From Dehalococcoidia bacterium (GTDB lineage: Bacteria > Chloroflexota > Dehalococcoidia > UBA2979), in assembly GCA_020845735.1 (NCBI GenBank), contig JADLFF010000080.1:1-36963 (forward strand): a stretch of DNA of 36,963 nucleotides. Direction: 5' to 3'. The notes beneath the pieces are model-generated. The model was not told the DNA's origin. It did not search any database and worked only from the letters and a program-made list of their open reading frames with translations. The translations under genes and the position numbers were made by a program. Numbering within the stretch: position 1 is the first letter of the stretch; each line of letters opens with the position of its first letter. Below, one piece after another: positions 33,610 to 36,963 of the stretch.

Positions 33610-33787
33610 CGTCTGCCCCCCGGGGTGCGTGCTCCTCAGAAGTGGTCACGATAGCCCGCGGACGGCCCTCGTTCGAGGCTGAGCGGGCGAGTGCAGCGTC
33701 CGCGGCAGGCTCAGTCGCGCCCATTCGACAGGCCGAGGACGGGCTTCGGCGCGGGGCGGGGACATCGCGGGCCTGTATCGCGGCGCC

Positions 33788-34843
33788 CTAGCGTCGCCAG
33801 AACCGCCATCCGCGTGGCCGGGGCCCCCTACCTGACGCTGACGGCAGCGTCTCGGCTACCGCGAAGACGCGGTCGACTTCGGCCAGGAATTCGCCGATCC
33901 GCTCGAACGCGGCATGGAAGTTGTCCGCGTAACGGTGGTCGATCCGTTCGTCTCGTTCGATTGCACGGCGCAGGACACCAGTGGCTGCCTCGAGCTCCGA
34001 AGCGATGCTGGACCCAATCGAATGAAGTTCCGCCAACGGGTATCCAGGTCGCGCGTCGCGCAGTGCTCCAGTAGCCGCGTCCATTGCGTCGAGGTGGCCA
34101 ACAAGGAATAGGGAGCTCACCGAGGTTCCCCAACTCAGGTCTTTCGCGAAGTCGCCGAACTCCACAATAGCCGCCGATAGTCGCTCAACTGCCTCCTTCC
34201 ATTTCACCAAATCCATGACGGCAGTGAGCTCGTTGGAGACGTGCTGCGCAGCACTGCCGACCGAGTCTGCTGACATCCTCTCTGCAGCCTCCGACTGCTG
34301 GAGGAGTCGGGCTAACTGCGCTCCATCCACAAGAACAAGCGGCTTGCCTCGCGCCCATGTCTGCGCTTCCATGCTGAAGCGCCCAGTCGTGACGAGGTAC
34401 GCGGTATCGGCTCCCTCGTGGACAAGCGCTCCATAGAGTTCACGGATGGGTGCTGGGCCCACGGTTCCTGCGTACTTCTTGCACTGGACGATCGCCGATG
34501 TTCCGTCGGACCGGGTCAGCCGCAGATCCACCCCACCGTCGCCAGATCGTCCGGTGTGCTGAACCTGGTAGCCGAGGAACACGAAGACCCGACCGATCGC
34601 CAACTCAAACGACGTCGGGTCGAGTGCCTGCTCGAGCGGTGCGACCACAGCAGGCTGGGCCAAGGGCCGCCCACAGCGCGTGCAGAACTTCGCACCGAAG
34701 GTCACGCGCGCGCGGCAGTTCGTGCAAAACAATTCAAGAGCCCTTGGTGGCGGCCGTTCCCGGGGTGGCGTTCGGACTATATCTGCGTGAGCGCGCTCTC
34801 TGCGCGCCTCGACATCGACAGCTCCGCCGCGGGTGCTTGCCAC
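33788..34843 (-). CDS. Mrr-type restriction endonuclease-like protein with N-terminal zinc ribbon
   Basis: 351 residues if read from GTG 34841. A zinc ribbon (C40, C43, C54, C57; FCTNC...FCTRCG) precedes an Mrr catalytic domain: FELAIGRVFVFLGYQVQHTG, GDGGVDLRL (D106) and the QCKKY lysine motif (Q120, K122). A long helical C-terminal part (about 185-350) follows, including DAMDAATGALRDARPGYPL, of unknown function. Mrr domains cut modified or foreign DNA; zinc-ribbon fusions often occur in defence contexts. The start is uncertain; a TTG nearer the ribbon is possible. Composition is less GC-rich than flanking genes, which suggests acquisition. Confidence 0.8.
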   Translation of the reverse strand: MASTRGGAVDVEARRERAHADIVRTPPRERPPPRALELFCTNCRARVTFGAKFCTRCGRPLAQPAVVAPLEQALDPTSFELAIGRVFVFLGYQVQHTGRSGDGGVDLRLTRSDGTSAIVQCKKYAGTVGPAPIRELYGALVHEGADTAYLVTTGRFSMEAQTWARGKPLVLVDGAQLARLLQQSEAAERMSADSVGSAAQHVSNELTAVMDLVKWKEAVERLSAAIVEFGDFAKDLSWGTSVSSLFLVGHLDAMDAATGALRDARPGYPLAELHSIGSSIASELEAATGVLRRAIERDERIDHRYADNFHAAFERIGEFLAEVDRVFAVAETLPSASGRGPRPRGWRFWRR

Positions 34844-34864
34844 CGGCGTGGCGCACCCTAGACT
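34837..34864 (+). promoter_or_regulatory. Promoter of acpS (TTGCCA-16-TAGACT)
   Basis: TTGCCA (34837-34842) and TAGACT (34859-34864) are 16 bp apart. The -10 ends 9 nt before the ATG at 34874, so the mRNA is leaderless or nearly so; no Shine-Dalgarno sequence is present. Confidence 0.5.
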
Positions 34865-34873
34865 CCCGGCGAT

Positions 34874-35317
34874 ATGGCCTCACACGCTGTTGGCATCGAC
34901 GTCATCGAGATCGACCGGGTCCGCGAGGTGCTGCGCAAGCACCCCGACCGCTTCCTCTCGCGCGTCTTCACGCCTGAGGAGGTGGCCTTCTGCCGCGGCC
35001 GCGTCCCGGAGCTGGCGGCGCGCTTCGCGGCCAAGGAGGCGATGATGAAAGCCCTCGGGACGGGCGCGCGCTCCGTCGGCTGGCGGGAGATCGAGGTCCT
35101 CCCCGACCGCCGAGGCAAGCCGCTGGTCTACCTCTACGGCGGCGCCGCCGCTCGGGCCGCCACGATCGGCCTCGAGGAGATCGACATCTCGCTCACTCAC
35201 AACAACACCTTCGCGATCGCCTCGGTGGTCGCGGCGCAGCGGATCGTCGAAACACCGCCTGCCGAGGCGCGCGTGCGCCTCCTCGATCGCTTGCGCCTGC
35301 GCGGCCTGCTGAAGTGA
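34874..35317 (+). CDS. acpS: Holo-[acyl-carrier-protein] synthase
   Basis: 147 residues. Transfers 4'-phosphopantetheine from CoA to apo-ACP. The magnesium-binding aspartate is in VGIDVIEIDRVREVL and the glutamate in ARFAAKEAMMKALGTG; SLTHNNTFAIASVVA is the conserved C-terminal block. The protein is about 20 residues longer than the usual AcpS, with a basic tail (RLLDRLRLRGLLK). It starts a pair with nnr, 15 bp downstream. Confidence 0.95.
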   Translation: MASHAVGIDVIEIDRVREVLRKHPDRFLSRVFTPEEVAFCRGRVPELAARFAAKEAMMKALGTGARSVGWREIEVLPDRRGKPLVYLYGGAAARAATIGLEEIDISLTHNNTFAIASVVAAQRIVETPPAEARVRLLDRLRLRGLLK

Positions 35318-35332
35318 ACGCGAGCACTCGAT

Positions 35333-36963
35333 GAAGGTCGTCACTGTCGCCCAGATGCGCGCCGTCGAGGAGGAGGCGGGCCGCCTCGGGGTCTCCGAGC
35401 GCGCCCTGATGGAGGAGGCCGGGCTCGCCGCCGCGCAGGAGGCGTGGATGGCCGTCGGCGCCTCGGAGGAGCGCGGCATCATCGTGCTGGTCGGGCCGGG
35501 CAACAACGGCGGCGATGGGCTCGTGGCCGCGAGGCACCTCGTGGGCTGGGGCGCCTCGGTGGCCGTGTACCTGCTGACGCCACGCGCCGCCGACGACGAG
35601 GTCTGGCGTCCGATCGTCGAGGCGGAGGTGCCCACCTCCACCGTCGAGGACGACCCAGGCCTCGAGCGGCTCGCGCGCTGGCTCGGGGAGTCGTCCTGCA
35701 TCGTCGACGCCCTGCTCGGCACCGGCACGTCCCGCCCCATCGAGGGCGACCTCGCCGCGATGCTCGCCCGGGTCGCCGAGGCGCGCGCGGCCACGGCACC
35801 GCCGCGGCTGATCGCCCTCGATCTCCCCACCGGCGTCGACCCCGACACGGGCCGCGCCGACCCCTCGACGGTGCGGGCGGACCAGACGGTGGCGTTCGGG
35901 TTCCGCAAGGTGGGACTCCTCCAGTCGCCGGGGCGCGCCCTCGCGGGCGACGTGGTCACGGTCGACATCGGCATCCCGCGCGAGGCCAGCGCCGACCTCC
36001 CCTACGAGGAGATCGACTTCCGCACGATCCAGGCGCTGATCCCGCCTCGACCCGACGACGGGCACAAGGGCACCTTCGGGCGTGCGGTCATCGCGGCGGG
36101 CTCGAGGAAGTACCCCGGTGCTGCGCGCCTCGCCGCCGAGGCCGCCGCGCGCTCGGGAGCCGGCCTCGTGCAGCTCGCGGCGCCGGCGGTCGTGCAGCCC
36201 CTCGTCGCCCCCGCGCTGCCCGATGTCATCCACGAGCCATTGCCCTCGGCGGCCGGTGCGATGCGCGGCTCCGAGGCCGCCCGTGCCCTGCTCCGCGCCC
36301 TCCCCGAGGCCGACGCACTGCTCCTCGGGCCGGGCCTCTCCCTCACGCCGCCCGTCGAGGAGTTCGTGCGCTCAGTGCTCGCCGGCCTCGCGGCTGCCGC
36401 CCCGCACCTCCGTGGGCTGGTCATCGACGCCGATGCCCTCAACGTGGTCGCCGCGACGGCGGGCTGGGCGGACCTGCTCGCGGCCCTCGAGGTGCCGCGC
36501 GTGCTCACGCCGCACCCCGGGGAGATGGCGCGCCTGCTCGGCGCCACCACCGCCGAGGTCCAGGCGGATCGGCTCGGGGTGGCGCTGATGCAGGCCCGCC
36601 GCTCCGGGAGCGTGGTGGTGCTCAAGGGGGCGTGCACGGTGGTAGCGGCCCCGGATGGCCGCGTGCGGATCTCGAGCACCGCGAACTCGATGCTGGCCAC
36701 AGGGGGCACCGGTGATGTCCTCGCGGGGCTGATCACGGGCCTGATCGCGCAGGGCCTCGAGGCGTTCGACGCGGCGAGCGCCGCCGTCTACATCCACGCG
36801 GAGGCCGCGCGCCACGTCTCCGAGTCCGTCGGCGCTGCGGGGGGGCTCGCGCAGGACCTGCTCGGCCAGCTCGGGCCGGTGCGCCGGCTCCTCGATGGCG
36901 GCTCGACGCTGGGCGCCTCCTCGCCCTTCGGCGCGATGGGTGGCGGACTCGGGGCCGGGGGGA
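35333..36963 (+). CDS. nnr: Bifunctional NAD(P)H-hydrate epimerase/dehydratase, 3' end cut
   Basis: At least 543 residues, open to the right window edge. The N-terminal YjeF_N epimerase domain (about 1-215) has VGPGNNGGDGLVAARHL and ALDLPTGVDPDTG. The C-terminal ADP-dependent dehydratase domain (about 225-510) has HKGTFGRAVIAAGS, LVIDADALN, LTPHPGEMARLLG and the NSMLATGGTGDVLAGLI nucleotide motif. It repairs hydrated NADH and NADPH. After the dehydratase the frame continues into a Gly/Ala/Ser-rich tail (SSPFGAMGGGLGAGG) beyond the usual family length. It follows acpS closely and is probably co-transcribed, an arrangement seen in many bacteria. Confidence 0.94.

Noticed and set aside
1..36963. 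tRNA, rRNA, insertion sequence or prophage genes
   Set aside because: No T-loop GGTTCGA-type motif in a cloverleaf context, no transposase or integrase motif, and no rRNA-like stretch were found by reading both strands.

Overview
The window is GC-rich (about 70% by eye) and densely packed, with many GTG starts, 4-nt gene overlaps and short intergenic gaps. Its gene set is bacterial. A short 598-residue IF2, a bacterial-type ProRS with an editing domain, an RF2 gene with its programmed frameshift, and an actinobacterial-style inositol phosphate synthase together with a DUF5679 mini-protein fit a high-GC Chloroflexota (Dehalococcoidia/Tepidiforma-like or Thermomicrobia-like) better than an actinobacterium. 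That taxonomic call is inference and of modest confidence. No rRNA, tRNA, CRISPR array, insertion sequence or prophage was found.

Layout. (1) Positions 1-3513: serine metabolism (serA, cut by the left edge, and a class V aminotransferase) on the minus strand, facing away from selA, which uses seryl-tRNA(Sec). (2) 3516-9154: a GNAT acetyltransferase, mutS2 and a nitroreductase on plus, then a minus-strand run of Nudix hydrolase, histidine phosphatase and methyltransferase. (3) 9175-12384: an HDOD-GGDEF signalling protein and three small unrecognised membrane or secreted proteins, one probably frameshifted. (4) 12385-15388: a 443-bp regulatory gap with a four-copy octamer repeat, then proS (with a palindromic repeat inserted in frame) and a convergent PilZ protein. 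(5) 15540-21217: the nusA-ylxR-infB-rbfA-truB operon, lacking rimP, with a promoter plus intrinsic terminator in its leader and a probable CTG start for nusA, followed by a DUF5679 zinc-ribbon gene. (6) 21291-28721: a divergent LysR gene and a tightly coupled operon of ino1, two LpxL/PatA-type acyltransferases, a PHP phosphoesterase, a PimA-like glycosyltransferase, a CDP-alcohol phosphatidyltransferase and a thioredoxin-fold protein without its redox cysteines. (7) 28794-36963: a VOC protein, a secreted metallopeptidase-like protein, prfB, a membrane protein, folD, an Mrr-type nuclease with a zinc ribbon, acpS and nnr (cut by the right edge).

The most interesting system is region 6. It contains nearly all steps from glucose-6-phosphate to an acylated, glycosylated phosphatidylinositol, laid out like the mycobacterial pgsA1-patA-pimA locus. 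The junctions acyltransferase 1/acyltransferase 2/PHP/PimA/PgsA are four consecutive 4-nt GTGA or ATGA overlaps. The one step without an assigned enzyme is dephosphorylation of phosphatidylinositol phosphate, and the embedded PHP phosphoesterase is a candidate for it. A LysR gene with a strong dyad over its own -10 and start sits divergently upstream.

Other sequence-level observations: the palindrome CCTCGAGG occurs at least 27 times in 37 kb, including in intergenic DNA, and so behaves like a HIP1-type genome-wide motif; several genes have a -10 hexamer 7-9 nt before ATG (leaderless mRNAs); and two translation/transcription genes (nusA, selA) appear to start at non-canonical codons.
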